Assembly (NCBI GenBank): GCA_022829145.1
Contig: CM040750.1
Span: 4,035,001-4,099,000, forward strand
DNA: 64,000 bases
Reading direction: 5' to 3'
DNA from: Albula goreensis
Taxonomy: Eukaryota > Chordata > Actinopteri > Albuliformes > Albulidae
The position numbers were made by a program, and so were the translations under genes. Positions 42,780-56,500 of this stretch are shown in pieces. The notes beneath the pieces are model-generated. The model was not told the origin of the DNA and searched no databases. It saw nothing but the letters and a program-made list of their open reading frames with translations. Numbering within the stretch: the first letter of the stretch is position 1; every line of letters begins with the position of its first letter.

Positions 42780-45700
42780 CAGTTTTCCTTCTTGGCCAGT
42801 GCCAGTGTAAGGTTCATGTTTCTCTTCATTGTGAGAGCAGTACAGCTCTCTGCAATGAAAAGAACTCTCACAGTGACTGAATCTTTACTCTGACAGTATA
42901 CGCTGGATCGCACCTCGCAAAGACTTAAGAAAGTACATGCGTGTTGTAAGGCATTCAACAAAAGTCAACATTTTCAGTTTCTGCTTCATCGTACCTTCTC
43001 CAGTCTGTGCGGTGACAAACATAACACCGATGAAACGAAATGTTCTTCTAAACTCGATGTGGCACTTGCGAGTTTCTAAGGTGCGCATGAAACACGTTCA
43101 TTCGCTCCTGTGCTGTACATGAGTTAAGAAAGCCAACAAACTTGAGTGAAGGAAAACATTTTTACTGTCAGTACACTCCAACAACTGCAAAAGTGCATAC
43201 GGATGCAAGATCCAAGTTTCCAAGCTTGTTTGACTAAGAAAACTTAGTTTTGTGTTTGGCTCACAAACAAAGTCAGGTATAAATGATTTCTCATTCCTGG
43301 ACTTGCAACACTTCAGTTTTCCTTCTTGGCCAGTGCCAGTGTAAGGTTCATGTTTCTCTTCATTGTGAGAGCAGTACAGCTCTCTGCAATGAAAAGAACT
43401 CTCACAGTGACTGAATCTTTACTCTGACAGTATACGTTGGATCGCACCTCTCCAAGACTTAAGAAAGTACATGCGTGTTGTAAAGCATTCAACAAAAGTC
43501 AACATTTTCACTTTCTGCTTCATCGTACACTTTCCAGTCTGTGCCGTGACAAACATAACACCAATGAAACGAAATGTTGTTCTAAACGCAAAATGGCACT
43601 TGCGAGTTTCTAAGGTGCGCATGAAACACATTCATTCGCTCCTGTGCTGTACATGAGTTAAGAAAGCCAACAAACTTAAGTGAGTGAAGGAAAACATTTT
43701 TACTGTCAGTACGCTCTAACAACTGCAATAGTGCATACGGATGCAAGATCCAAGTTTCCAAGCTTGTTTGACTAAGAAAACTTAGTTTTGTGTTTGGCTC
43801 ACAAACAAAGTCAGGTATAAATGATTTCTCATTCCTGGACTTGCAACACTTCAGTTTTCCTTCTTGGCCAGTGCCAGTGTAAGGTTCATGTTTCTCTTCA
43901 TTGTGAGAGCAGTACAGCTCTCTGCAAAGAAAAGAACTCTCACAGTGACTGAATCTTTACTCTGACAGTATACGCTGGATCGCACCTCGCAAAGACTTAA
44001 GAACACATGCGTGTGTAAAGCATTCAACAATAGTCAACATTTTCACTTTCTGCTTCATCGTAAACTTTCCAGTCTGTGCGGTGACAAACATAACACCGAT
44101 GAAACGAAATGTTGTTCTAAACGCGATATGGCACTTGCGAGTTTCTAAGGTGCGCATGAAACACGTTCATTCACTCCTGTGCTGTACATGAGTTAAGAAA
44201 GCCAAAAAACTTAAAGTGAGTGAAGGAAAACGTTTTTACTGTCAGTACACTCCAACAACTGCAAAAGTGCATACGGATGCAAGATCCAAGTTTCCAAGCT
44301 TGTTTGACTAAGAAAACTTAGTTTTGTGTTTGGCTCACAAACAAACTAGGTATAAATGATTTCTCATTCCTGGACTTGCAACACTTCAGTTTTCATCTTG
44401 GCCAGTGCCAGTGTAAGGTTCATGTTTCTCTTCATTGTGAGAGCAGTACAGCTCTCTGCAATGAAAAGAACTCTCACATGACTGAATCTTTACTCTGACA
44501 GTATACGCTGGATCGCACCTCGCCAAAACTTAAGAAAGTACATGCGTGTTGTAAAGCATTCAACAAAAGTCAACATTTTCAGTTTCTGCTTCATCGTACA
44601 CTTTCCAGTCTGTGCGGTGACAAACATAACTTTCGATGATGAAACGAAATGTTGTTCTAAACGCGATATGGCACTTGCTAGTTTCTAAGCTGCGCATGAA
44701 ACACGTTCATTCGCTCCTGTGCTGTACATGAGTTAAGAAAGCCAAAAAAACTTAAGTGAGTGAAGGAAAACATTTTTACTGTCAGTACACTCCAACAACT
44801 GCAAAGTGCATATGGATGCAAGATTCAAGTTTCCAAGCTTGTTTGACTAAGAATACTTAGTTTTGTGTTTGGCTCACAAACAAACTAGGGATAAATGATT
44901 TGTCATTCCTGGACTTGCAACACTTCAGTTTTCCTTCTTGGCCAGTGCCAGTGTAAGGTTCATGTTTCTCTTCATTGTGAGAACAGTACAGCTCTCTGCA
45001 ATGAAAAGAACTCTCTCCACAGTGACTGAATCTTTACTCTGACAGTATTCGCTGGATCACACCTCAAAGACTTAAGAAAGTACATGCGTGTGTAAAGCAT
45101 TCAACAAAAGTCAACATTTTCAGTTTCTGCTTCATCGTACCTTTTCCAGTCTGTGCGGTGACAAACATAACACGATGAAGCGAAATGTTGTTCTAAACGC
45201 GATATGGCACTTGCGAGTTTCTAAGGTGCGCATGAAACACGTTCATTCGCTCCTGTGCTGTACATGAGTTAAGAAAGCACAAAAAACTTAAAGTGAGTGA
45301 AGGAAAACATTTTCACTGTCAGTAACACTCCAACAACTGCAAAAGTGCATACGGATGCAAGATCCAAGTTTCCAAGCTTGTTTGACTAAGAAAACTTAGT
45401 TTGTGTTTGGCTCACAAACAAACTAGGGTATAAATGATTTCTCATTCCTGGACTTTTAACATTCAGTTTTCATTCTTGGCCAGTGCCAGTGTAAGGTTCA
45501 TGATTCTCTTCATTGTGAGAGCAGTACAGCTCTCTGAAATGAAAAGAACTCTCACAGTGACTGAATCTTTACTCTGACAGTATTCGCTGGATCGCACCTC
45601 GCAAAGACTTAAGAAACTACATGCGTATTGTAAAGCATTCAACAAAAGTCAACATTTTCAGTTTCTGCTTCTGCTGTACATGAGTTAAGAAAGCACAAAA

Positions 45701-47015
45701 AACTTAAAGTGAGTGAAGGAAAACGTTTTTATTGTCAGTACACTCCAACAACTGCAAAGTGCATACGGATGCAAGATCCAAGTTTCAAGCTTGTTTAACT
45801 AAGAAAACTTAGTTTGTGTTTGGCTCACAATCAAACTCAGGTATAAATGATTTCTCATTCCTGACTTGCAACACTTCAGTTTTCATTCTTGGCCAGTGCC
45901 AGTGTCAGTGTAAGGTTCATGTTTCTCTTCATTGTGAGAGCAGTACAGCTCTGCAATGAAAAGAACTCTCACAGTGACTGAATCTTTACTCTGACAGTAT
46001 ACGCTGTATCGCACCTCGCAAAGACTTAAGAAAGTACAACACGTAAAGCATTCAACAAAAGTCAACATTTTCAGTTTCTGCTTCATCGTAAACGTTCCAG
46101 TCTGTGCGGTGACAAACATAACACCGATGAAGCGAATGTTGTTCTAAACGCGATATGGCACTTGAGTTTCTAAGGTGCGCATGAAACACATTCATTCGCT
46201 CCCCTGTGCTGTACATGAGTTAAGAAAGCCAAAATCTTAAAGTGAGTGAAGGAAAACGTTTTTATTGTCAGTACACTCCAACAACTGCAAAAGTGCATAT
46301 GGATGCAAGATTCAAGTTTCCAAGCTTGTTTGACTAAGAATACTTAGTTTTGTGTTTGGCTCACAAACAAACTAGGGATAAATGATTTCTCATTCCTGGA
46401 CTTGCAACACTTCAGTTTTCCTTCTTGGCCAGTGGCAGTGTAAGGTTCATGTTTCTCTTCATTGTGAGAGCAGTACAGCTGTCTGCAATGAAAAAGAACT
46501 CTCACAGTGACTGAATCTTTACTCTGAGCAGTATCACGCTGGATCGCACCTCGCCAAAACTTAAGAAAGTACATGCGTGTTGTAAAGCATTCAACAAAAG
46601 TCAACATTTTCAGTTTCTGCTTCATCGTACACTTTCCAGTCTGTGCGGTGACAAACATAACACCGATGAAACGTAATGTTGTTCTAAATGCGATATGGCA
46701 CTTCTGCGAGTTTCTAAGGTGCGCAGGAAACACGTTCATTCGCTCCTGTGCTGTACATAAGTTAAGAAAGCCAAAAAACTTAAAGTGAGTGAAGGAAAAC
46801 GTTTTCACTGTCAGTATACTCCAACAACTGCAAAAGTGCATATGGATGCAAGATCAAGTTTCCAAGCTTGTTTGACTAAGAAAACTTAGTTTTGTGTTTG
46901 GCTCACAAACAAAGTCAGGTATAAATGATTTGTCATTCCTGGACTTGCAACACTTCAGTTTTCCTTCTTGGCCAGTGCCAGTGTAAGGTTCATGTTTCTC
47001 TTCATTGTGAGAGCA
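42780..47015 (-). repeat. Satellite array, zone 3a: full-length monomers
   Basis: No 356-bp or 260-bp type monomers are seen after 42.8 kb. One copy at about 45668 has a private deletion that joins CTGCTT to CTGCTGTACATGAG. Rare variants here recur about 9.37-9.38 kb downstream. The block ends at the second gap. Confidence 0.95.
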
Positions 47016-47515
47016 NNNNNNNNNNNNNNNNNNNNNNNNNNNNNNNNNNNNNNNNNNNNNNNNNNNNNNNNNNNNNNNNNNNNNNNNNNNNNNNNNNNNN
47101 NNNNNNNNNNNNNNNNNNNNNNNNNNNNNNNNNNNNNNNNNNNNNNNNNNNNNNNNNNNNNNNNNNNNNNNNNNNNNNNNNNNNNNNNNNNNNNNNNNNN
47201 NNNNNNNNNNNNNNNNNNNNNNNNNNNNNNNNNNNNNNNNNNNNNNNNNNNNNNNNNNNNNNNNNNNNNNNNNNNNNNNNNNNNNNNNNNNNNNNNNNNN
47301 NNNNNNNNNNNNNNNNNNNNNNNNNNNNNNNNNNNNNNNNNNNNNNNNNNNNNNNNNNNNNNNNNNNNNNNNNNNNNNNNNNNNNNNNNNNNNNNNNNNN
47401 NNNNNNNNNNNNNNNNNNNNNNNNNNNNNNNNNNNNNNNNNNNNNNNNNNNNNNNNNNNNNNNNNNNNNNNNNNNNNNNNNNNNNNNNNNNNNNNNNNNN
47501 NNNNNNNNNNNNNNN
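47016..47515. other. Assembly gap (500 N)
   Basis: Exactly 500 N between satellite sequences of the same orientation. The phase of the monomers on both sides is compatible with about one missing unit, but the true size is unknown. Confidence 0.99.
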
Positions 47516-50500
47516 TGACAGTATTCGCTGGATCGCACCTCGCAAAGACTTAAGAAAGTACATGCGTGTGTAAAGCATTCAACAAAAGTCAACATTTTCA
47601 GTTTCTGCTTCATCGTACCTTTTCCAGTCTGTGCGGTGACAAACATAACACCGATGAAACGAAATGTTGTTCTAAACGCGATATGGCACTTGCGAAGTTT
47701 CTAAGGTGCGCATGAAACACGTTCATTCGCTCCTGTGCTGTACATGAGTTAAGAAAGCACAAAAAACTTAAAGTGAGTGAAGGAAAACATTTTTACTGTC
47801 AGTACACTCTAACAACTGCAAAAGTGCATACGGATGCAAGATCCAAGTTTCAAGCTTGTTTGACTAAGAAAACTTAGTTTGTGTTTGGCTCACAAACAAA
47901 GTCAGGTATAAATGATTTGTCATTCCTGGACTTGCAACACTTCAGTTTTCCTTCTTGGCCAGTGCCAGTGTAAGGTTCATGTTTCTCTTCATTGTGAGAG
48001 CAGTACAGCTCTCTGCAATGAAAAGAACTCTCACAGTGACTGAATCTTTACTCTGACAGTATTCGCTGGATCGCACCTCGCAAAGACTTAAGAAAGTACA
48101 TGCGTGTGTAAAGCATTCATCAAAGTCAACATTTTCAGTTTCTGCTTCATCGCACTTTTCCAGTCTGTGCGGTGACAAACATAACACCGATGAAACGAAA
48201 TGTTGTTCTAAACGCGATATGGCACTTGCGAGTTTCTAAGGTGCGCATGAAACACGTTCATTCGCTCCTGTGCTGTACATGAGTTAAGAAAGCCAAAAAA
48301 CTTAAAGTGAGTGAAAGAAAACGTTTTCACTGTCAGTACACTCCAACAACTGCAAAAGTGCATATGGATGCAAGATCCTAGTTTCCAAGCTTGTTTGACT
48401 AAGAAAACTTAGTTTTGTGTTTGGCTCACAAACAAAGTCAGGTATAAATGATTTCTCATTCCTGGACTTGCAACACTTCAGTTTTCCTTCTTGGCCAGTG
48501 CCAGTGTAAGGTTCATGTTTCTCTTCATTGTGAGAGCAGTACAGCTCTCTGCAATGAAAAGAACTCTCACAGTGACTGAATCTTTACTCTGACAGTATTC
48601 GCTGGATCACACCTCGCAAAGACTTAAGAAAGTACATGCGTGTGTAAAGCATTCAACAAAAGTCAACATTTTCAGTTTCTGCTTCATCGTACCTTTTCCA
48701 GTCTGTGCGGTGACAAACATAACACCGATGAAACGAAATGTTGTTCTAAACGCGATATGGCACTTGCGAGTTTCTAAGGTGCGCATGAAACACGTTCATT
48801 CGCTCCTGTGCTGTACATGAGTTAAGAAAGCACAAAAAACTTAAAGTGAGTGAAGGAAAACATTTTTACTGTCAGTACACTCCAACAACTGCAAAAGTGC
48901 ATACGGATGCAAGATCCAAGTTTCCAAGCTTGTTTGACTAAGAAAACTTAGTTTTGTGTTTGGCTCAAAAACAAACTAGGTATAAATGATTTCTCATTCC
49001 TGGACTTGCAACACTTCAGTTTTCCTTCTTGGCCAGTGCCAGTGTAAGGTTCATGTTTCTCTTCATTGTGAGAGCAGTACAGCTCTCTGCAATGAAAAGA
49101 ACTCTCACAGTGACTGAATCTTTACTCTGACAGTATTCGCTGGATCGCACCTCGCAAAGACTTAAGAAACTACATGCGTATTGTAAAGCATTCAACAAAA
49201 GTCAACATTTTCAGTTTCTGCTTCATCTGTACACTTTCCAGAGTTGACAAAAAACACGATGAAAAAAACTTAAAGTGAGTGAAGGAAAACATTTTACTGT
49301 CAGTGAAGGAAAACACTCCAACAACTGCAAAAGTGCATACGGATGCAAGATCCAAGTTTCCAAGCTTGTTTGACTAAGAAAACTTAGTTTTGTGTTTGGC
49401 TCACAATCAAACTCAGGTATAAATGATTTCTCATTCCTAGACTTGCAACACTTCAGTTTTCATTCTTGGCCAGTGTGCCAGTGTAAGGTTCATGTTTCTC
49501 TTCATTGTGAGAGCAGTACAGCTCTCTGAATGAAAAGAACTCTCACAGTGACTGAATCTTTACTCTGACAGTATACGCTGGATCGCACCTCGCAAAGACT
49601 TAAGAAAGTACATGCGTGTTGTAAAGCATTCAACAAAAGTCAACATTTTCAGTTTCTGCTTCATCATTGCCTTTTCCAGTCTGTGCGGTGACAAACATAA
49701 CACCGATGAAACGAAATGTTGTTCTAAACGCGATATGGGCACTTGAGAGTTTCTAAGGTGCGCATGAAACACATTCATTCGCTCCTGTGCTGTACATGAG
49801 TTAAGAAAGCCAAAAACTTAAAGTGAGTGAAGGAAAACGTTTTTACTGTCAGTACACTCCAACAACTGCAAAAGTGCATATGGATGCAAGATTCAAGTTT
49901 CCAAGCTTGTTTGACTAAGAAACTTAGTTTTGTGTTTGGCTCACAAACAAACTCAGGGATAAATGATTTCTCATTCCTGGACTTGCAACACTTCAGTTTT
50001 CCTTCTTGGCCAGTGCCAGTGTAAGGTTCATGTTTCTCTTCATTGTGACAGCAGTACAGCTCTCTGCAATGAAAAGAACTCTCACAGTGACTGAATCTTT
50101 ACTCTGACAGTATACGCTGGATCGCACCTCGCAAAGACTTAAGAAAGTACATGCGTGTTGTAAAGCATTCAACAAAAGTCAACATTTTCAGTTTCTGCTT
50201 CATCGTACACTTTCCAGTCTGTGCGGTGACAAACATAACACCGATGAAACGAAATGTTGTTCTAAACGCGATATGGCACTTGCGAGTTTCTAAGGTGCGC
50301 ATGAAACACGTTCATTCGCTCCTGTGCTGTACATGAGTTAAGAAAGCCAAAAAACTTAAAGTGAGTGAAGGAAAACGTTTTACTGTCAGTACACTCCAAC
50401 AACTGCAAAAGTGCATATGGATGCAAGATTCAAGTTTCCAAGCTTGTTTGACTAAGAAAACTTAGTTTTGTGTTTGGCTCACAAACAAACTAGGGATAAA

Positions 50501-53500
50501 TGATTTCTCATTCCTGGACTTGCAACACTTCAGTTTTCCTTCTTGGCCAGTGCCAGTGTAAGGTTCATGTTTCTCTTCATTGTGACAGCAGTACAGCTCT
50601 CTGCAATGAAAAGAACTCTCACAGTGACTGAATCTTTACTCTGACAGTATACGCTGGATCGCACCTCGCCAAAACTTAAGAAAGTACATGCGTGTTGTAA
50701 AGCATTCAACAAAAGTCAACATTTTCAGTTTCTGCTTCATCGTACACTTTCCAGTCTGTGCGGTGACAAACATAACACCGATGAAACGAAATGTTGTTCT
50801 AAACGCGATATGGCACTTGCGAGTTTCTAAGGTGCGCATGAAACACGTTCATTCGCTCCTGTGCTGTACATGAGTTAAGAAAGCACAAAAAACTTAAAGT
50901 GAGTGAAGGAAAACATTTTTACTGTCAGTACACTCCAACAACTGCAAAAGTGCATACGGATGCAAGATCCAAGTTTCCAAGCTTGTTTGACTAAGAATAC
51001 TTAGTTTTGTGTTTGGCTCACAAACAAAGTCAGGTATAAATGATTTCTCATTCCTGGACTTGCAACACTTCAGTTTTCCTTCTTGGCCAGTGCCAGTGCC
51101 AGTGTAAGGTTCATGTTTCTCTTCATTGTGAGAGCAGTACAGCTCTCTGCAATGAAAAGAACTCTCACAGTGACTGAATCTTTACTCTGACAGTATTCGC
51201 TGGATCGCACCTCGCAAAGACTTAAGAAAGTACATGCGTGTTGTAAAGCATTCAACAAAAGTCAACATTTTCAGTTTCTGCTTCATCGTACACTTTCCAG
51301 TCTGTGCGGTGACAAACATAACACCGATGAAACGAAATGTTGTTCTAAACGCGATATGGCACTTATGAGTTTCTAAGGTGCGCATGAAACACGTTCATTC
51401 GCTCCTGTGCTGTACATGAGTTAAGAAAGCCAAAAACTTAAAGTGAGTGAAGGAAAACGTTTTTACTGTCAGTACACTCCAACAACTGCAAAAGTGCATA
51501 TGGATGCAAGATCCAAGTTTCCAAGCTTGTTTGACTAAGAAAACTTAGTTTTGTGTTTGGCTCACAATCAAACTCAGGTATAAATGATTTCTCATTCCTG
51601 GACTTGCAACACTTCAGTTTTCCTTCTTGGCCAGTGCCAGTGTAAGGTTCATGTTTCTCTTCATTGTGAGAGCAGTACAGCTCTCTGCAATGAAAAGAAC
51701 TCTCACAGTGACTGAATCTTTGACAGTATACGCTGGATCGCACCTCGCCAAAACTTAAGAAAGTACATGCGTGTTGTAAAGCATTCAACAAAAGTCAACA
51801 TTTTCAGTTTCTGCTTCATCGTACACTTTCCAGTCTGTGCGGTGACAAACATAACACCGATGAAACGAAATGTTGTTCTAAACGATATGGCACTTGCGAG
51901 TTTCTAAGGTGCGCATGAAACACGTTCATTCGCTCCTGTGCTGTACATGAGTTAAGAAAGCACAAAAAACTTAAAGTGAGTGAAGGAAAACATTTTTACT
52001 GTCAGCACACTCCAACAACTGCAAAAGTGCATACGGATGCAAGATCCAAGTTTCCAAGCTTGTTTGACTAAGAAAACTTAGTTTTGTGTTTGGCTCACAA
52101 ACAAAGTCAGGTATAAATGATTTCTCATTCCTGGACTTGCAACACTTCAGTTTTCCTTCTTGGCCAGTGCCAGTGTAAGGTTCATGTTTCTCTTCATTGT
52201 GAGAGCAGTACAGCTCTCTGCAATGAAAAGAACTCTCACAGTGACTGAATCTTTACTCTGACAGTATTCGCTGGATCGCACCTCGCAAAGACTTAAGAAA
52301 GTACATGCGTGTGTAAAGCATTCAACAAAAGTCAACATTTTCAGTTTCTGCTTCATCGTACACTTTCCAGTCTGTGCGGTGACAAACATAACACCGATGA
52401 AACGAAATGTTGTTCTAAACGCGATATGGCACTTGCGAGTTTCTAAGGTGCGCATGAAACACGTTCATTCGCTCCTGTGCCTTCCATGAGTTAAGAAAGC
52501 CAAAAAACTTAAAGTGAGTGAAAGAAAACGTTTTCACTGTCAGTACACTCCAACAACTGCAAAAGTGCATATGGATGCAAGATCCAAGTTTCCAAGCTTG
52601 TTTGACTAAGAAAACTTAGTTTTGTGTTTGGCTCACAAACAAAGTCAGGTATAAATGATTTCTCATTCCTGGACTTGCAACACTTCAGTTTTCCTTCTTG
52701 GCCAGTGCCAGTGTAAGGTTCATGTTTCTCTTCATTGTGAGAGCAGTACAGCTCTCTGCAATGAAAAGAACTCTCACAGTGACTGAATCTTTGACAGTAT
52801 ACGCTGGATCGCACCTCGCCAAAACTTAAGAAAGTACATGCGTGTTGTAAAGCATTCAACAAAAGTCAACATTTTCAGTTTCTGCTTCATCGTACACTTT
52901 CCAGTCTGTGCGGTGACAAACATAACACCGATGAAACGAAATGTTGTTCTAAACGCGATATGGCACTTGCGAGTTTCTAAGGTGCGCATGAAACACGTTC
53001 ATTCGCTCCTGTGCCTTACATGAGTTAAGAAAGCCAAAAACTTAAAGTGAGTGAAGGAAAACGTTTTCACTGTCAGTACACTCCAACAACTGCAAAAGTG
53101 CATATGGATGCAAGATCCAAGTTTCCAAGCTTGTTTGACTAAGAAAACTTAGTTTTGTGTTTGGCTCACAAACAAAGTCAGGTATAAATGATTTCTCATT
53201 CCTGGACTTGCAACACTTCAGTTTTCCTTCTTGGCCAGTGCCAGTGTAAGGTTCATGTTTCTCTTCATTGTGAGAGCAGTACAGCTCTCTGCAATGAAAA
53301 GAACTCACAGTGACTGAATCTTTACTCTGACAGTATTCGCTGGATCGCACCTCGCAAAGACTTAAGAAAGTACATGCGTGTGTAAAGCATTCAACAAAAG
53401 TCAACATTTTCAGTTTCTGCTTCATCGTACCTTTTCCAGTCTGTGCGGTGACAAACATAACACCGATGAAACGAAATGTTGTTCTAAACGCGATATGGCA

Positions 53501-56500
53501 CTTGCGAGTTTCTAAGGTGCGCATGAAACACTTCATTCGCTCCTGTGCTGTACATGAGTTAAGAAAGCACAAAAACTTAAAGTGAGTGAAGGAAAACATT
53601 TTTACTGTCAGTACACTCCAACAACTGCAAAAGTGCATACGGATGCAAGATCCAAGTTTCAAGCTTGTTTGACTAAGAAAACTTAGTTTTGTGTTTGGCT
53701 CACAAACAAAGTCAGGTATAAATGATTTGTCATTCCTGGACTTGCAACACTTCAGTTTTCCTTCTTGGCCAGTGCCAGTGTAAGGTTCATGTTTCTCTTC
53801 ATTGTGAGAGCAGTACAGCTCTCTGCAATGAAAAGAACTCTCACAGTGACTGAATCTTTACTCTGACAGTATACGCTGGATCGCACCTCGCAAAGACTTA
53901 AGAAAGTACATGCGTGTTGTAAAGCATTCAACAAAAGTCAACATTTTCAGTTTCTGCTTCATCGTACCTTTTCCAGTCTGTGCGGTGACAAACATAACAC
54001 CGATGAAACGAAATGTTGTTCTAAACGCTATGGCACTTGCGAGTTTCTAAGGTGCGCATGAAACACGTTCATTCGCTCCTGTGCCTTACATGAGTTAAGA
54101 AAGCCAAAAAAACTTAAAGTGAGTGAAAGAAAACGTTTTCACTGTCAGTACACTCCAACAACTGCAAAAGTGCATATGGATGCAAGATCCAAGTTTCCAA
54201 GCTTGTTTGACTAAGAAAACTTAGTTTTGTGTTTGGCTCACAAACAAAGTCAGGTATAAATGATTTCTCATTCCTGGACTTGCAACACTTCAGTTTTCCT
54301 TCTTGGCCAGTGCCAGTGTAAGGTTCATGTTTCTCTTCATTGTGAGAGCAGTACAGCTCTCTGCAATGAAAAGAACTCTCACAGTGACTGAATCTTTACT
54401 CTGACAGTATTCGCTGGATCGCACCTCGCAAAGACTTAAGAAAGTACATGCGTGTGTAAAGCATTCAACAAAAGTCAACATTTTCAGTTTCTGCTTCATC
54501 GTACCTTTTCCAGTCTGTGCGGTGACAAACATAACACCGATGAAACGAAATGTTGTTCTAAACGCGATATGGCACTTGCGAGTTTTTAAGGTGCGCATGA
54601 AACACGTTCATTCGCTCCTGTGCTGTACATGAGTTAAGAAAGCACAAAAAACTTAAAGTGAGTGAAGGAAAACATTTTTACTGTCAGTACACTCCAACAA
54701 CTGCAAAAGTGCATACGGATGCAAGATCCAAGTTTCCAAGCTTGTTTGACTAAGAAAACTTAGTTTTGTGTTTGGCTCACAAACAAACTAGGGTATAAAT
54801 GATTTCTCATTCCTGGACTTGCAACACTTCAGTTTTCATTCTTGGCCAGTGCCAGTGTAAGGTTCATGATTCTCTTCATTGTGAGAGCAGTACAGCTCTC
54901 TGAAATGAAAAGAACTCTCACAGTGACTGAATCTTTACTCTGACAGTATTCGCTGGATCGCACCTCGCAAAGACAAAGACTCAACAAAAGTACATGCGTA
55001 TTGTAAAGCATTCAACAAAAGTCAACATTTTCAGTTTCTGCTTCTGCTGTACATGAGTTAAGAAAGCACAAAAAACTTAAAGTGAGTGAAGGAAAACATT
55101 TTTACTGTCAGTACACTCCAACAACTGCAAAAGTGCATACGGATGCAAGATCCAAGTTTCCAAGCTTGTTTGACTAAGAAAACTTAGTTTTGTGTTTGGC
55201 TCACAATCAAACTCAGGTATAAATGATTTCTCATTCCTAGACTTGCAACACTTCAGTTTTCATTCTTGGCCAGTGCCAGTGTCAGTGTAAGGTTCATGTT
55301 TCTCTTCATTGTGAGAGCAGTACAGCTCTCTGCAATGAAAAGAACTCTCACAGTGACTGAATCTTTGCTCTGACAGTATACGCTGTATCGCACCTCGCAA
55401 AGACTTAAGAAAGTACATGCGTGTTGTAAAGCATGCAACAAAAGTCAACATTTTCAGTTTCTGCTTCATCGTACACGTTCCAGTCTGTGCGGTGACAAAC
55501 ATAACACCGATGAAACGAAATGTTGTTCTAAACGCGATATGGCACTTGAGAGTTTCTAAGGTGCGCATGAAACACATTCATTCGCTCCTGTGCTGTACAT
55601 GAGTTAAGAAAGCCAAAAAACTTAAAGTGAGTGAAGGAAAACGTTTTTATTGTCAGTACACTCCAACAACTGCAAAAGTGCATATGGATGCAAGATTCAA
55701 GTTTCCAAGCTTGTTTGACTAAGAAACTTAGTTTTGTGTTTGGCTCACAAACAAACTAGGGATAAATGATTTCTCATTCCTGGACTTGCAACACTTCAGT
55801 TTTCCTTCTTGGCCAGTGCCAGTGTAAGGTTCATGTTTCTCTTCATTGTGACAGCAGTACAGCTCTCTGCAATGAAAAGAACTCTCACAGTGACTGAATC
55901 TTTACTCTGACAGTATACGCTGGATCGCACCTCGCCAAAACTTAAGAAAGTACATGCGTGTTGTAAAGCATTCAACAAAAGTCAACATTTTCAGTTTCTG
56001 CTTCATCGTACACTTTCCAGTCTGTGCGGTGACAAACATAACACCGATGAAACGAAATGTTGTTCTAAACGCGATATGGCACTTGCGAGTTTCTAAGGTG
56101 CGCATGAAACACGTTCATTCGCTCCTGTGCTGTACATGAGTTAAGAAAGCACAAAAACTTAAAGTGAGTGAAGGAAAACATTTTTACTGTCAGTACACTC
56201 CAACAACTGCAAAAGTGCATACGGATGCAAGATCCAAGTTTCCAAGCTTGTTTGACTAAGAAAACTTAGTTTTGTGTTTGGCTCACAAACAAAGTCAGGT
56301 ATAAATGATTTCTCATTCCTGGACTTGCAACACTTCAGTTTTCCTTCTTTGGCCAGTGCCAGTGTAAGGTTCATGTTTCTCTTCATTGTGAGAGCAGTAC
56401 AGCTCTCTGCAATGAAAAGAACTCTCACAGTGACTGAATCTTTACTCTGACAGTATTCGCTGGATCGCACCTCGCAAAGACTTAAGAAAGTACATGCGTA

